NCBI RefSeq assembly: GCF_027595985.1
Contig: NC_073304.1
Coordinates: 47,595,137 to 47,659,136, forward strand
Direction: 5' to 3'
DNA: 64,000 bases
Origin: Sorex araneus
Lineage: Eukaryota > Chordata > Mammalia > Eulipotyphla > Soricidae
In this document: positions 52,514 to 63,349 of the stretch, piece by piece
Position numbering within the stretch: position 1 is the stretch's first letter
How the letters are laid out: each line of letters begins with the position of its first letter
The notes under the pieces: model-generated
What the model was told of the DNA's origin: nothing
Databases searched by the model: none
What the model saw: only the letters and a program-made list of their open reading frames with translations
Program-made: the position numbers and the translations under genes

Positions 52514-54579
52514 ACACCAATTCCATATGTTTAACACTATTGTAATCATGTTACCTAAAATATAATAACAAGTTGTCCAAGCTCAAACATTACATTCATG
52601 CTTAAAGTAGCAGTAATGGGGAAAGAAGCTATTATTCTCTTTAACAAACCTTCTCCACATACTCTTCCAGCCCCTTCCAGAAACCTTCAGACTTCCAGCA
52701 AACTTCTGGTGGTTGGGTAGAATTAGTGTAGATATACAATTCTAATTGCAAGAGAAACCGATAAAGCAATCACCTTAATTTCCAGTAAAATTGTACAAGG
52801 GAGAAGGAAATTGGGAGTAAGTATAGGGCCACCAACATGTAATCTCTGCCACAATGATGGTGACCTGAAACAAGTCAATGTTTAAAAGGAGGAAGTAAAT
52901 ATTGTGGCCATTCAGTAAAATTAAAAACTCAGAAATTCTGATTCTTGTCTCCAGTTATCTTAAACATGAGTTTGAGGTGTCATCCCAGTAAGAATGTTTA
53001 TCAGGGAATGAGATTTAAAGTAAAAAATTTAAGTGAAGGCTTAGGGCTTGGGGTGTATTTTGAGGTTGTTAAAATTCTAATGGCCTCTAAATACATCTCA
53101 AGCACTGCTGAGAATCTGTGAGTAGTACACAGCTTTTCTTAGGCTTAACAATTTCAATTAAGACTAGTCTTTGGAAGCATGCTATTTTTCACAACTCTAT
53201 TTTTTTCTACATGCTACCACATCCACCCAGGAATTTAATGAATTGTAAAGTTATGCAAAGAATCACTGTGTGGAATAAGAACCAGGACATTTTCTACCAA
53301 GTCCACCTCCAGTGCAAATGTACACACACCAGTCATTACTATCCAGAGGTTTTTTTCTGGAATAACAATTCTATATTTGCCATACTAGAGGAAATGTGTT
53401 TTCACTCTCTTGATTAAAATAGCAGGAAGTGGCATCAGTCCTGAAATCTTGGTATTATACCAAAAATAAAGACATAGAAAAACAACTGGGGAGAGTCTTA
53501 TGGTGGTCTATTGGCAAGGCATGTTAATCTATGCATGCCATGAGGTAGAAAATCTTGTCCCTAAACAATCCGATTTTTCAAGAGATGCTCAGGTTTTCTG
53601 GGAACACTCAATGTAAGAGGGCTAAGAACTGCAGAAGACCTTTAGAACTTCTAGCCTCAACAGGGCCTCTGCCTCTTTAGCCAGTCTGGCAGGCCACAGA
53701 AATTCTGCACTGGAATAGTGGCTATGAGAGAACTATTTCTTTATTTACTCTGCCCAGTGAAATAACTGTGACAGATTTTTGTTTTTCCTTTCCCCCCCCC
53801 CACCCCAGACATAAAGTGACATTTTAAAGAAGAAACCATTCTCTTGGTGCCATAAAGTCTTTTAAAAATAAAATTAGAATTAGAACTCAAAGAAAGGTCT
53901 GCTCAAGCACAGCTGCCAGAGCCTCATGTTTCAAGAAGAATCTGACTACTCTGTGTAGAAAGGAGCCAGTATGGTCATTTTGGATCTGAGTATTTCTTTC
54001 TAGTCAGATGGTATCAGATTCATAATAGTGGCATCCTCTTGAGTTAAGAATTTCTCTGCCTTAAACAAACAAAGAAAAACAGCTCTTAAAAACACACTAC
54101 ATTGCAACATTGCTTTTTTTCCCCATATATATGTTTTGTTTTCCCAGCATGATCAAGAGCCTTAAGTTAGAGGTCACATCTTGTATTCTTTTATTCCTTG
54201 CAAAGTTTTGGATCTGTTATGGCAAACTTGAAGGAAATGGTTATTGAATGAATGAATGGCAAAAACTTTAGTAGGTGAGTTGCTAGTAGTCTGTTAAGAG
54301 GATAACAAACTCAGGTGAGATTAGCAGGAACTGTGGTATGGGGGAAAGAATGTTCCATTTGAGCCAACTGACATGCATGGTTCCTAGCCTCAACTTGTTC
54401 AGCTTTAACCATTTAACAAATACTTCTTTAAAGACTTTTCTAGCAAACCAGATAGTAGTGCTATAGGCCTGTATAAAACAAATATCCTGTGTTTTAGGAG
54501 TGTGGAAGTGTGGTGAAGTGCAAGCTGGGGGACAGGGATTATGAAGATAACCTTATGGCAAAGCGCAGCACACATGATC
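52514..54579. other. Longest repeat-poor stretch; no gene seen
   Basis: About 2.07 kb without any SINE, L1 or RTE copy that I recognise, 3.4-5.4 kb upstream of the NID2 start. No convincing coding frame or splice structure. A C run lies at 53,792-53,801. L2-like traces near 54,440-54,560 are too weak to call. Confidence 0.5.
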
Positions 54580-54825
54580 AGGGGAGGGACTTTTATTTAT
54601 TTATTTTCCCCTTGGTTCAAATTTTAATTTTTTTTAGTGAATCACCGTGAGGTACAGTTACAGACTTACAAACTTACACGCTTGCATTTCAGTCATGCAA
54701 TGGAAGAGTATACATCCCTCCACCAGCGCCCATTTTCCACCACCAATGGTCCCAGCATCCCTCCCACCATCCCCACCCCATTCCCCCTTCCCCAACCCTG
54801 CCTCTGTGGCAGGGCATTCCCTTTT

Positions 54826-54862
<37 letters not shown>

Positions 54863-55051
54863 GGGTGTTGTGGTTTGCAATAGAGGTATTAAGTCGCCAT
54901 CATATTCGATCTATAGTCTGCTTTCAGGGTGCGTCTCCCATCCCGAGTGGATCCTCCTAGCACCATTTACTTGGTGATCCCTTCTCTGAACTGCCCCAGT
55001 ATGTGAATCTGGCTTCTAAGCTGTGGAGTAATCCTAGGGGAGGGACTTTTA
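54580..55051 (-). mobile_element. L1 3' UTR insertion, 16 bp target duplication
   Basis: AGGGGAGGGACTTTTA is at 54,580-54,595 and 55,036-55,051. The insertion (54,596-55,035) reads minus: T-rich end, 'gtgaatcaccgtgaggtaca', 'caccagcgcccattttccac', a CT run (about 54,829-54,857) and 'ggtgttgtggtttgcaatag'. It is of the same subtype as 19,358 and 26,799. Confidence 0.93.
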
Positions 55052-55530
55052 AACCCAAACTGTGGTTCAGGATGACCTCACTTATCTGTGATATATAGAA
55101 TAACTGGACAAGGAAATGTAATGTAATAAAGGGAAATGCCTAGATCACTCTTGACCTGAGTATAGAGATAAGGACAAAGAAAACAAGTTGAAGGGGGAGG
55201 AAAGAAGATGAGAAGTAGAACTAATGAGGTAACAGGGGTCAGGAACCTCGGGTACACTGGTGATGTGGGAGAGCTGTATAGCTCTATATCCAAAGCACAG
55301 ACTTAACAACACTGAAACATGAGATCTAAGCTACAACCACCAAACTTGAAATGTGCCTGTCAAGTTGGGGGAGTTCAGGGGGCAGGTGGAAAGGAACATG
55401 GGAACACTGGCAGAGGGAAGTTGACACTGATGGTGGGATTGGTGTCAGAATACTCTATGCCTAAAATTCAACTATCAATAACTATCCTTACTTAAATAAA
55501 AAGATATATTTTTCAAAAACCCAATCTGTG
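55051..55530 (+). mobile_element. Older L1 3' UTR insertion, 14 bp target duplication
   Basis: AAACCCAAACTGTG at 55,051-55,064 and AAACCCAATCTGTG at 55,517-55,530 differ at one base. The insertion between them, about 452 bp, ends 'caactatcaataactatcct' and an A-rich tail in + orientation. The younger L1 to the left landed at its edge. Confidence 0.82.
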
Positions 55531-55910
55531 CTTTACAGAAAAACTTTCGGATGAAGAAAAATTTTGATTCAAGTAGCAAACAATGAGCCAGGGTTGGCTA
55601 GATGAGACTGGGGAAGACATTCCAGACAGAGGAGCTCGCATGGGAAAACTGTGCCAAACCGTCATACAGAATGCTGTACTTGAGAAGTCAAGTCTCAGCT
55701 GAGGGATGCTGTTGGCCAGAGCTGAAGTTAGAGGAAGAGAGCAACTTCGTGAAGAGCTTTGTAGTGGTATGGCCTTAGTGCTTCAGAGCAGTGGTTTAGA
55801 AACCAGACAGACCTAAGTTCAAATACCAGCTGGTGCATACCAGTCTTGAAACAATAACTTGATTTTTTAAATCCCTCTGACCCTTAGTTTCCTTAGCACA
55901 GTTTCTAGCT
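55531..55910 (+). mobile_element. L2 fragment followed by MIR
   Basis: About 55,585-55,770 ('gacattccagacagaggagc', 'gaagagctttgtagtggtat') is L2-like. About 55,785-55,905 ('ccagacagacctaagttcaa', 'tgacccttagtttccttag') is MIR-like. Both are in + orientation. Confidence 0.6.
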
Positions 55911-56450
55911 GTGCTCTTATGTAGATATGGCTGCATAATGAATGCTCCCTAGCTTTAACAGTTTCTAACAACTCACATTTCATAAATCTTCATTGTTCCT
56001 GTGGGCAAGTAATATGGGGAGGATGAAACAGGGCTCTTAGAAAACCTAGTGTCAGCCAGGGGCTAAGGGGTCATCTCAAGATGACTGGGAAGGAGCCACT
56101 TTTCAGCTCACTTACAGCTTTTGGGGTAGAAATTCAGTTCTGTGCTGGCTGTTGGCTACTGGCCAGAGGTTGCCCTCAGTTCCCTGCCCTGTGGGCCTCC
56201 CCCGCAGACTGCATACATCAAAGTCACAGGGGCTGCCAAGACAGATGCAGCTTTCACTGAGCCCATAGAAGTCACATGGTGGAATTGTCAAGGGGGTGAG
56301 CACCCGGATATGATGATCCTTGGGGACCATCATGGGGCCTGTCTGGCCCACGTATCTATAGCTTATACCAACCATGAATGTAGCAATGGTTATTATTAAT
56401 GGCCATAAAAGTACAAGGAGGGTTTGGAGGATCTGCATCGAGTCAGTGAA
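55911..56450. other. No gene; probable ancient mammalian repeat
   Basis: 'aggggctaaggggtcatctc', 'aagatgactgggaaggagcc' and 'ctgttggctactggccagag' resemble a mammal-wide old repeat whose class I cannot name. An 85-codon open stretch (56,142-56,399, +) overlaps it and is not called. Confidence 0.4.
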
Positions 56451-56461
56451 GGAAAAACACT

Positions 56462-56525
56462 AAAGAGTGACTTTGGGCAAGCCGTTCTATCCTTGAGCCT
56501 TTGTTTCCTCCTCAGGAAAATGTAA
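56462..56525 (+). mobile_element. MIR core fragment
   Basis: 'gactttgggcaagccgttct', 'gagcctttgtttcctcctca' and 'ggaaaatgtaaat' align by eye with the MIR core. Confidence 0.7.
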
Positions 56526-57212
56526 ATATTTGTCCTCCAAAGAAGTAAGAACTGTTCTAACACCAAACACACAACTCTCAGCAGTTTGAAGAAGCTAACT
56601 GCCTTTGGACAATCTCCCATTCATTCATTGTGGACTTTTTGATTCTTAGTCCGGGTATATCAGAAATTCTAAGGGGTTGACAGGGCCCCCACTCTAGTCC
56701 ACATGAATTAGTTTAACTGGAATAAACAGTCATGGGGTGCGGTAGGGGGAGTTTTGAGTGTCCTTTAAGGTTCAGGATTTACTTTTTTTCTTTTAAAGTA
56801 GCTTTGCTTCCACGGACCACGTGAAGTAGGGAGGTGTCTCTCTAGAGAGAAAACAGTACTCCTGGAAAATTTCAAGCTTTTGATCACAAAAATGGAAACA
56901 GAACCTCGCCCAGTCCCCGAGCCTTCACAGAGCCAATGGTGATGGTAGGCGAGGTCCCCCAAAGCCCTGGAGGCTGACTTCCAGGTTTGACAGTCACTCG
57001 GGGTTCCCCCGACTCTGTAGCCCTCTGCATCCAAGGAATCCAAGCTGGGTGCCCCAGCCTATGTCCTCAAGTCGAGTCCATCACGCACACTCGCCTGTCA
57101 CGATCTTCCCTCGTTTCCGGAGGGGGGAGAGTGAACAGTACTCTTGAGTGAGACTGGAATTCTGCAGGGCCACCCAGTTCTCCCGGGCAGCACTGACCTT
57201 AAGTAGAAGGAC

Positions 57213-57215
<3 letters not shown>
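56526..57215. other. NID2 upstream flank, no gene seen
   Basis: Unique-looking sequence rising in GC content toward the right. It contains no recognisable young repeats. Confidence 0.5.

Positions 57216-57289
<74 letters not shown>
57216..57289. repeat. (CA)n microsatellite upstream of NID2
   Basis: Uninterrupted CA dinucleotides over about 74 bp, 650-720 bp upstream of the NID2 start codon. Val/Cys-rich or His/Thr-rich translations are artefacts. Confidence 0.98.
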
Positions 57290-57295
<6 letters not shown>

Positions 57296-57299
57296 AAGG

Positions 57300-58340
57300 C
57301 GCGCTTCTCAGTGCGGAGTCTCCGGGTGGAGCCAAGGCAAGCCGATTGCGACAATGCCTCTTTGCTTCTCCTCTCTAGGACCAAGTCGCGGGGGTGCACA
57401 CTACACCCCACCCTCGTCCGACCAGCCAGCAGCTGCACTCGCCGCCGCGAAGTCCCCTCCTGTGGGCACTGAGATCATCTCCTGCGGCGCCGCCTCCGAG
57501 CGACTTTGCGGAGCGTTTGGTCCTTTGGTCTCGGCAGGGGGGTGGGGGATAGAGGGGCGGGACTGGTCGTGACCTCAAAACTGCCCGGACAGGAGGGCGG
57601 CGGAGGTGAGTCCTTCAGCTCCGAGACTCGGGAGCACAGGAGAAGGAGCAGCTACAGCCGCAGGCTTTTACCTCGCCAGCCCCGTCACTCCCGCGACCGC
57701 AGCCCCAGAGATCTTTAACAAGAACCAGATGCGGCCGCCGAGATCTAACTTTCTCAGAGCCGCCGATTGGTCTCCGGCCGAGAGCCGCAGCCAATCAGAG
57801 CTCTCGGCGAAGCGGGAATCCCGCCCCTGCCGGGCGCCCGCGGGGATCCAGGTTGCCCGCTGGCTGGGCGCGCAGAGCGGGCCGGCGGGCCGGGCGGGGA
57901 CGCGTTCTGCTGTCGGGCAGCCCAGGAGCCGAGCGAGCATGCGGGGGGACTCGGCGGCCAGGCTCCCGGCTGTGCGGTGGCTGCTGTGGGCGCTGCCGCC
58001 GCTGCTGCTACGGCTGTCGTCCAAAGTGGCAGCGGCGCCCGTAGTGGAGCTTTTCCCCCATGGGGAATCGCTGGGGGACCAGCTACTGCCGGAAGGCGAC
58101 GACGAGAGCGCAGAGGTGACTTTGGCGCATCCTCTGCACTTCTATGAAGCCCAGTTTAGTAAACTCTACGTAAGTTCGTCCCCCTCCTGGTGTGGGACTC
58201 TGCAGACTTTTCTCCACTTATGTAGAGGTCAGCGTGGAGTGGATCACACCGAACCGCTCTGTTTTTGGAGGGGAGGAAATGGTCTGCTGACTCCGCGGTC
58301 CCCGAGCGCCCCTGGGCGTGGGACCCGGCTTTGCAGCAAA
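57300..58340 (+). promoter_or_regulatory. NID2: CpG island and promoter region of NID2
   Basis: CpG and GC content jump relative to the previous 57 kb and stay high through exon 1 into intron 1. There is no TATA box near the start. Candidate elements are an inverted CCAAT ('gattggtc') at about 57,765, a CCAAT box ('agccaatcag') at about 57,789, and GC boxes such as 'aggggcggga' near 57,552 and 'gggcgggga' at 57,892-57,900. This is the pattern of a TATA-less housekeeping-like promoter. The transcription start was not determined. Confidence 0.85.
57939..58169 (+). CDS. NID2: NID2 (nidogen-2) coding exon 1
   Basis: Nidogen-2 is a secreted basement-membrane glycoprotein that links laminin and collagen IV networks. 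This exon gives 77 codons from the ATG at 57,939. Residues 1 to about 33 are a signal peptide with a Leu-rich core ([12 protein letters not shown]) and a likely cut after VAAA. The mature start, with [14 protein letters not shown] and then EGDDES, matches the nidogen-2 N-terminus rather than nidogen-1 (which has ELFPFG). The exon ends ..FSKLY in phase 0 at a strong donor (gtaagt at 58,170). The ATG has A at -3, a fair Kozak context. The frame is open for 111 codons upstream of this ATG, but the start is chosen because the signal peptide follows at once and its length fits the family. Confidence 0.96.
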
Positions 58341-58779
58341 GCTGCTTTTCCTTTACTTCGAAGGGGGAAGAGCATGTAGGCAGGCGTCCTAAGCAGAAAA
58401 GAAAGTGGGAAGGCTGAGGCAGAGACCATGCGGTGCGTGCCTGCAAAGCTAGGGGTTCTTTCCTTGAACCTGGTTCATTTTTCTCTAGACTTGTGCTACA
58501 AGTGAGGTGTGAGTTTTAGGCTCCTGAAGCGATTGCCCACCATCGTGCGTGAGGCGTGCTGGGTGGAACACTGGAGAAATTGCTCTGGTAGTCTTGAGCG
58601 AGGCTAGGGAGCGCCCAGTCAAACGGACTGGGTGCTTCTTGACCTGGGCAGTTGGTATCCTTTACTTTCCAACGCGTCAGGGTGGGAAGCACATCTGGGG
58701 AGACCAGTTTTGAGTTTTCTGCAGCTTGTGCGACGGTCTTCACACCCCCCCGCCCCCTTTGGTCCCTCTCCTCTCCTAG
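58170..58779 (+). other. NID2: NID2 intron 1 (610 bp)
   Basis: It starts gtaagt and ends in a pyrimidine-rich tract 'ccctctcctctcctag' before exon 2. No transposon was recognised inside. The first part is still within the CpG island. Confidence 0.93.
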
Positions 58780-59088
58780 GTGGGCACCAATGGCATCATC
58801 TCGACCCAAGATTTCCCCAGGGAGACCCAGTATGTGGACGATGTTTTCCCCACCGACTTCCCTGCCATAGCCCCATTCCTGGCTGATCTGGACACCAGCG
58901 GGGGCCGGGGGAAGATTCTGTACCGCGAGGACATGACCCCAGCTGTGCTAGACCTGGCCGCCAAATTCGTACGCTCCAGTTTCCCTCACAACGGCTTGCA
59001 CTTCACTCCCATCCACACTTTCCTGGTCACCTGGAAGCAAGTGGGCGCCTACCAGGAAGACAAGCTCGGGACGACCCCCTCGAAAGCT
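58780..59088 (+). CDS. NID2: NID2 coding exon 2 (start of NIDO domain)
   Basis: 103 codons in phase 0, continuing exon 1 as [16 protein letters not shown]. This is the beginning of the NIDO domain, the N-terminal globular module of nidogens. Conserved features are [25 protein letters not shown], the YRED motif and [14 protein letters not shown]. The exon ends ..TPSKA before the donor gtgagt at 59,089. Spacing and sequence match human NID2 from memory with scattered substitutions and no frameshift, so this is a functional gene rather than a pseudogene. The rest of the gene (remaining NIDO, EGF, G2F, thyroglobulin and LDL-receptor repeats) lies beyond the window. Confidence 0.96.
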
Positions 59089-59439
59089 GTGAGTGAGCCT
59101 CCGATGCTTGGCTGCTAAACCAATGGGCAGACTGGGCTGGGCTTAGGGGCTGGAACCCAGACATTGGCTCAGAGCTCCTTCTGATGTCTTCTTTGGTGGC
59201 GCTAAGGCTAACGTGGTGCCCAGTGCTGCTTTTTGAAGTGAAGAGGGCTGTTGACTCCAGGCTTTCTGAGTGGGTGGTTATTAGTCTAGCAAGGAAAACT
59301 ATTTTGGGGATCTGAGCCTCGGCCCCAGCCCAACCCTAGTACAGAGGCAAGAGGCACTTAGAACACAAGGCCATTTACTGTTTGGAGGTTTGTTTTTAGA
59401 ATCATCCCTTATGCAAGAATTATTTCTAATGATATGTCC

Positions 59440-59806
59440 ATTGAAGAAAAAAACATCAGAAAATATAGGCAATTTAACAGAGAGTAACCAACCGCTTATT
59501 TTCCTGCCATGCAGAGATAACTACTCTTAAACATTTTCATGTGTCTCCTCCAGTTTTGCTCCGTATGTGTAGTTGTCACTGATGGTTAAAGTAGATTTGT
59601 TTGCACATACTGCTTTGTAACCTCCTCTCCTGCCCTCACTAAATCCCACCAAATAGTATATTAGGATGTTTCATTATCATTGAATATATTTCTGCAACAT
59701 CATTTATAATGTCTGCATACTATTCCGTCTAGTGGATTCACTGTTGTTTCTTGTGATCATTAAGATTTTTTCAATTTTCAGCACTATAATTTTGTGAATA
59801 ACATTT
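59440..59806 (-). mobile_element. Ancient L1 (L1M-type) in NID2 intron 2
   Basis: 'tttctgcaacatcatttata', 'tgtctgcatactattccgtc' and 'cagcactataattttgtgaa' correspond, on the complement, to the conserved L1M ORF2 3' part. Antisense to the gene. Confidence 0.65.
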
Positions 59807-59985
59807 TGTTTTTTTTGGAGGGAGGGTCAGACCTGGCAATGCTCAGGGGTTACTCCTGGCTCTGTACTCAGGAATCACTTCTGGTGGTGCTCGGGGGACC
59901 ATCTGGGATGGTGGGAATCGAACCCGGGTTGGCCGCTTGCAAGGCAAATGCCCTACCCGCTGTGCTATCGCTCCAGCCCCTGTGA
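59807..59985 (-). mobile_element. SINE-A in NID2 intron 2
   Basis: Minus orientation with T tail, 'ggttactcctggctctgtac', complementary B box 'gaatcgaacccgggttggcc' and head end 'gctatcgctccagcccc'. An imperfect flanking duplication around 'tgtga..cattttt' is visible. Antisense to NID2. Confidence 0.93.
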
Positions 59986-60184
59986 GTCACATTTTTAAAG
60001 TGAAATCTTTGCACATTTTTTAAATTGACAATCCAGAAAATGGACTTGGTATGCCAAAGAGAATGCATTTTTTATAAGGCTCTTGCTAGATCTGGTAGAA
60101 TTATTTTCTAGGTACCAGGTTCTTCTTTCTGTCTCTCTCTGCGTCCTAGTCTTCCCCTGCCTTTCTGTCTTTTTGTCTTTCTGA

Positions 60185-60518
60185 GGGTAAGTGGCCCACC
60201 CACCATAGTGTTCTGGGCTTACTCCTGGCTCTGTGTCCAGGGATCCTGTACAGTGCTATGGGTTGAACTGGCATTGGTCACATGCAAAGCCCCTGTGTTG
60301 TCTCTCTGGCCCCAAGTATCAAGTCTTTTTTTGCAGGGGAGGCCTGAGGGAGCTCCTAGGTAGTGCTCAGGCCAATCCTGGGTGTACTTTACCAGTGTCT
60401 TACAACTGAGCTATCTCCATAGCCTGTTCTCAAGGTGCTACATGTGGTACTAGAATTGAACCTGGTTTGGCTGCAAGCAAGGCAAGCGCCTTACTTGCTG
60501 GAATAGTTCTCTAGCTCT
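60185..60518 (-). mobile_element. Two diverged SINEs in NID2 intron 2
   Basis: The first (about 60,185-60,314) has 'gggcttactcctggctctgt' and 'tctctctggcccc'. The second region (about 60,330-60,518) has 'gtagtgctcaggccaatcct', 'agaattgaacctggtttggc' and 'aaggcaagcgccttacttgc', and may be two pieces joined. All minus orientation. Confidence 0.65.
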
Positions 60519-61340
60519 GAATAATTTTTTGGTGATTTTTATACATTTTATTTTCATAAAGTAGTTCACAAGAGTTCATTACAGATAATATTCAAACACC
60601 CACCCCACCAGCGACCACCACAATAAGAGAGAAGTGTGAGAAGATTGTATTTCATTCTGGAGCCCTTTAAGCCCATATATAAGAGAATATAAGCAAGTAT
60701 GTTAAAACCAAACAAATGTGTGCTGCTTTAGGTACATCAATGGGCTAGAGTATAAGAGGTCACGTGGCCGCAAATGTGGTCTCGCCCTCCAGGAAATACT
60801 GCATTGCTCTCTTCTGAGAGCTTTATTTTATAGTTTCTGGATATTGGCCATTGATGAGATTACATGGAGCCAGGGACAGTTTGTAGGTATGACTGCCAAG
60901 CTACTGGAAAACTGGGGAGCTAGGTGGAGGTGGTCCAGTCCCAATCCCAGCAGGTTTGGAGATCTCAGCCACAGGTCCTGCATACCTGGGTTTCTCTGTT
61001 GGCTCCCTCATAGGTGAGGCTCATCCGAGCATGTGGAGAGTGGCCTTGAGCATGGCTGTGGTTGGGTTCTGGAGGCTTTCGGCTGCCAGGGTTCTGCTTG
61101 GAGCAGGGAGGGAAACTCAACCTGCCCCCCTCTGAGGTGCCCCAGTGAAGACAGCCTGGTGCAGGGGTCAGGAGATTCTGTGTTGCTCTCTTATGAGAGC
61201 TTTATTTTATAGTCTCTGGATCTTGGCCATTGATGAGATTACATGGTGCCTGGGGGCAGTTTGTGGGTGTGACTAACAAGCTACTGGAAAACTGGGGAGC
61301 TGGGTGGAGGAGGCCCAGTCCTGGCTCTGAATAATTTTTT
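60514..61340 (-). mobile_element. Older retroelement insertion with 17 bp target duplication and internal repeat
   Basis: GCTCTGAATAATTTTTT flanks the unit at 60,514-60,530 and 61,324-61,340. On the minus strand the 3' end is A/T-rich ('gaaaataaaatgtataaaaa'), like an L1-type tail. Inside, about 150 bp (from about 60,796) recur about 379 bp further right (from about 61,175), both with 'agagctttattttatagt' and 'aagctactggaaaactgggg'. The middle ('gcatacctgggtttctctgt', 'catgtggagagtggccttga') is shared with the 5' part of the RTE-tailed element at 40,238-42,434. Confidence 0.82.
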
Positions 61341-61648
61341 AATGCATGGGTTTGGCATTTCAAATACTCAATTCAGCAGCATAATTCAATGCAAACAGTA
61401 TATTATCTTCTGTACAAGGTAGAGAGTTGGGAGAAAATATTCAAGGTCCATTATATTATATTCATTCATGTATAAGTTAAAAATGTATTTAAAATTAAAC
61501 ATCATATCTGTATTATATCAATAATACCGATGGCATCAAATACTTAGAAAACATAGAAAATTAGAAAAGAAACATTATTTTGAGTTCTACTCGTCCTGGA
61601 AATCTCAACTGCTATTTTCTGTCTTTGTTTTCCCCTGAATATATTTCT
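61341..61648. other. Intronic AT-rich sequence, nothing recognised
   Basis: AT-rich sequence with no repeat identified, between two retroelement insertions in NID2 intron 2. Confidence 0.4.
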
Positions 61649-61838
61649 TATGTGTTGTATAAGCTACTGAGAGTATCCCATCCACATGGCAGAGCCTGGC
61701 AAGCTACCTGTGGTGTATTCGATATGCCAAAAACAGTAACAAAGTCTCACAATGGAGATGTTATTGGTGTCCACTTGAGCAAATCGATGAGCAACAGGAT
61801 GACAGTGACAGTGCTGTGACAGTGCTATATGTTGTATA
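61649..61838 (+). mobile_element. 5'-truncated SINE-R with target duplication, in NID2 intron 2
   Basis: TATGTGTTGTATA at 61,649-61,661 and TATATGTTGTATA at 61,826-61,838 form a 13 bp duplication with one mismatch. The insertion begins in the body ('aagctactgagagtatccca'), so the tRNA-like head was not copied. It ends in the RTE-like block 'gagcaaatcgatgagcaaca' and TGACAG/TGCTGTGACAG repeats. Same strand as the gene. Confidence 0.94.
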
Positions 61839-63144
61839 TTTAGTGTGTCTAGAAACATAGTTGGACTTTATCCCTTTTTCGTGAATTAATTATTTGCTAG
61901 GACTAGCAGAGGTACCATGGAAGAACCAACTTTTCTCCCCAGGATCGTGTAGTGGTAGGGACATTGTTATTGTAAGTGTGGTAAGTGTAGTAGATTCTTG
62001 GCTTAAGAAGACTGACTCTTCCTTCTTAGTTAGGGCTTGGTCTGGGGAGGTTTTGGTAAGGAAAAGCTTTGTATCTGAGTTGTGTAGAGAGTAATAGCCC
62101 CATGTGGTATAAGGTGTTTTGTTGGGGTCATTGTATGTTGGTACCTTCTTACCAAAAGGGGAGGTTCTGGAGACATGGATCTAGAAAGGTCATGGTAGGT
62201 GCAGATGGCGATTACTGGAATTCAGAGTTGGGTCTTGGCAGGGGGTAGCCCAAAGGATTTCTAAGCAGGAGATTGATTTTTGTTGTTCAGAGAGTGCTTT
62301 TTGACTATAATGAGAAGGCTAAAGCTTAAAAAAAAAATTGACCACCTAGCTGTTATGTGTTTTTTACTCAAGTATCTTGTTTATATTTATCATAGGATAA
62401 TATAACAGTTATAGTTTAACAGTGTTTCACAACTAGCATACAATTATAAAACTCTTTTTATTCTACAAGTAATGACAAATAGGTATTAAAGTGATTGGAC
62501 ACAGTTCTGTTCATAGTGAGGCAAAGGCAGGTTTAGAATATAGATTATTTTTTAAAAATATCTTAGCAGTTGTTGTTACCTAGAATTTCACAAAGGACTC
62601 ATTTCCTTGGCACAAGTCATTTAGGTAGGCACAACAATTGTATCTTTTCCAGAGATTTTTAGTAACTACAGGCTTAGAGGTTTTGGTTTGTTATGTTGTT
62701 GTCTTTTGTCTCTGTGTGATCTTTGTATCAGAAAAGTCTTGGAAATCACATTTAATGGAAGTATGAACTTGGTATGGAATCTGCTGCCAAGAACACAGTT
62801 AATGTCTTATTGTTGCCAAATTAAATATTCCAATGCTCATAAGAGAAGTCAGCCACTCTTACTTTTCAACACAGAAACAAGACACAGTAGGCTAAGTAAG
62901 ATGAATGAGAGATGAACAATTGAAGAGAAATTCTTGGGTAATGAAATCACATAAGAGCTTTAAGATTCTGTATCTATCAAGGCCACTTGAAACCCAAGAT
63001 AATAATACAGAACTTTGTTGTTTTTCTGTTTCATGTACAGCATGGAAATGATGCTGCTCTTTCCCAACTTCCAAATTAGTTGGACAGACTTTGATAGGAG
63101 AGCAATATTTTGAAAGAAGTAACTTTGGCAGTAATGGTCCAGCC
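61839..63144. other. NID2 intron 2, no repeat recognised
   Basis: About 1.3 kb of unique-looking sequence without supported exons. Confidence 0.45.
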
Positions 63145-63215
63145 TCAGTCCAGATTTCCTCATCTATAAAATGGGGTAGCAGTGCTCTCCTTGCGAGATT
63201 ATTGTAAGAATGAAC
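63145..63215 (+). mobile_element. MIR fragment
   Basis: 'atttcctcatctataaaatg' followed by 'gagattattgtaagaatgaa' matches the MIR core and distal part. Confidence 0.75.
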
Positions 63216-63224
63216 TAAGTGACC

Positions 63225-63338
63225 CAGGGCCCACTGCCAGCAGGTTTGCTCAGGTACCCATGAGGTATTGGGGACTGAATCAGGGTTGGCCACATATAAG
63301 GCAGTACTTAATCCTGTACTATATCTACTGCTCTAAAG
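63225..63338 (-). mobile_element. Diverged SINE
   Basis: 'tgaggtattggggactgaat', 'cagggttggccacatataag' and 'tatatctactgctct' give the head-proximal half of a minus-oriented SINE. Confidence 0.7.
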
Positions 63339-63349
63339 TGACATTTTAA

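Noticed and set aside
56142-56399. 85-codon open stretch as an upstream gene
   Set aside because: It overlaps sequence resembling an ancient mammalian repeat, and no homology or splice signals were recognised.
1-57000. CRISPR arrays, operons, bacterial or organellar genes
   Set aside because: Regularly spaced repeats and prokaryotic gene organisation are absent; recurrent sequences are dispersed eukaryotic retroelements.
57668-58024. 118-codon open stretch antisense to NID2 exon 1
   Set aside because: Long antisense frames are expected in GC-rich CpG islands; no family match was recognised and it overlaps the true exon.
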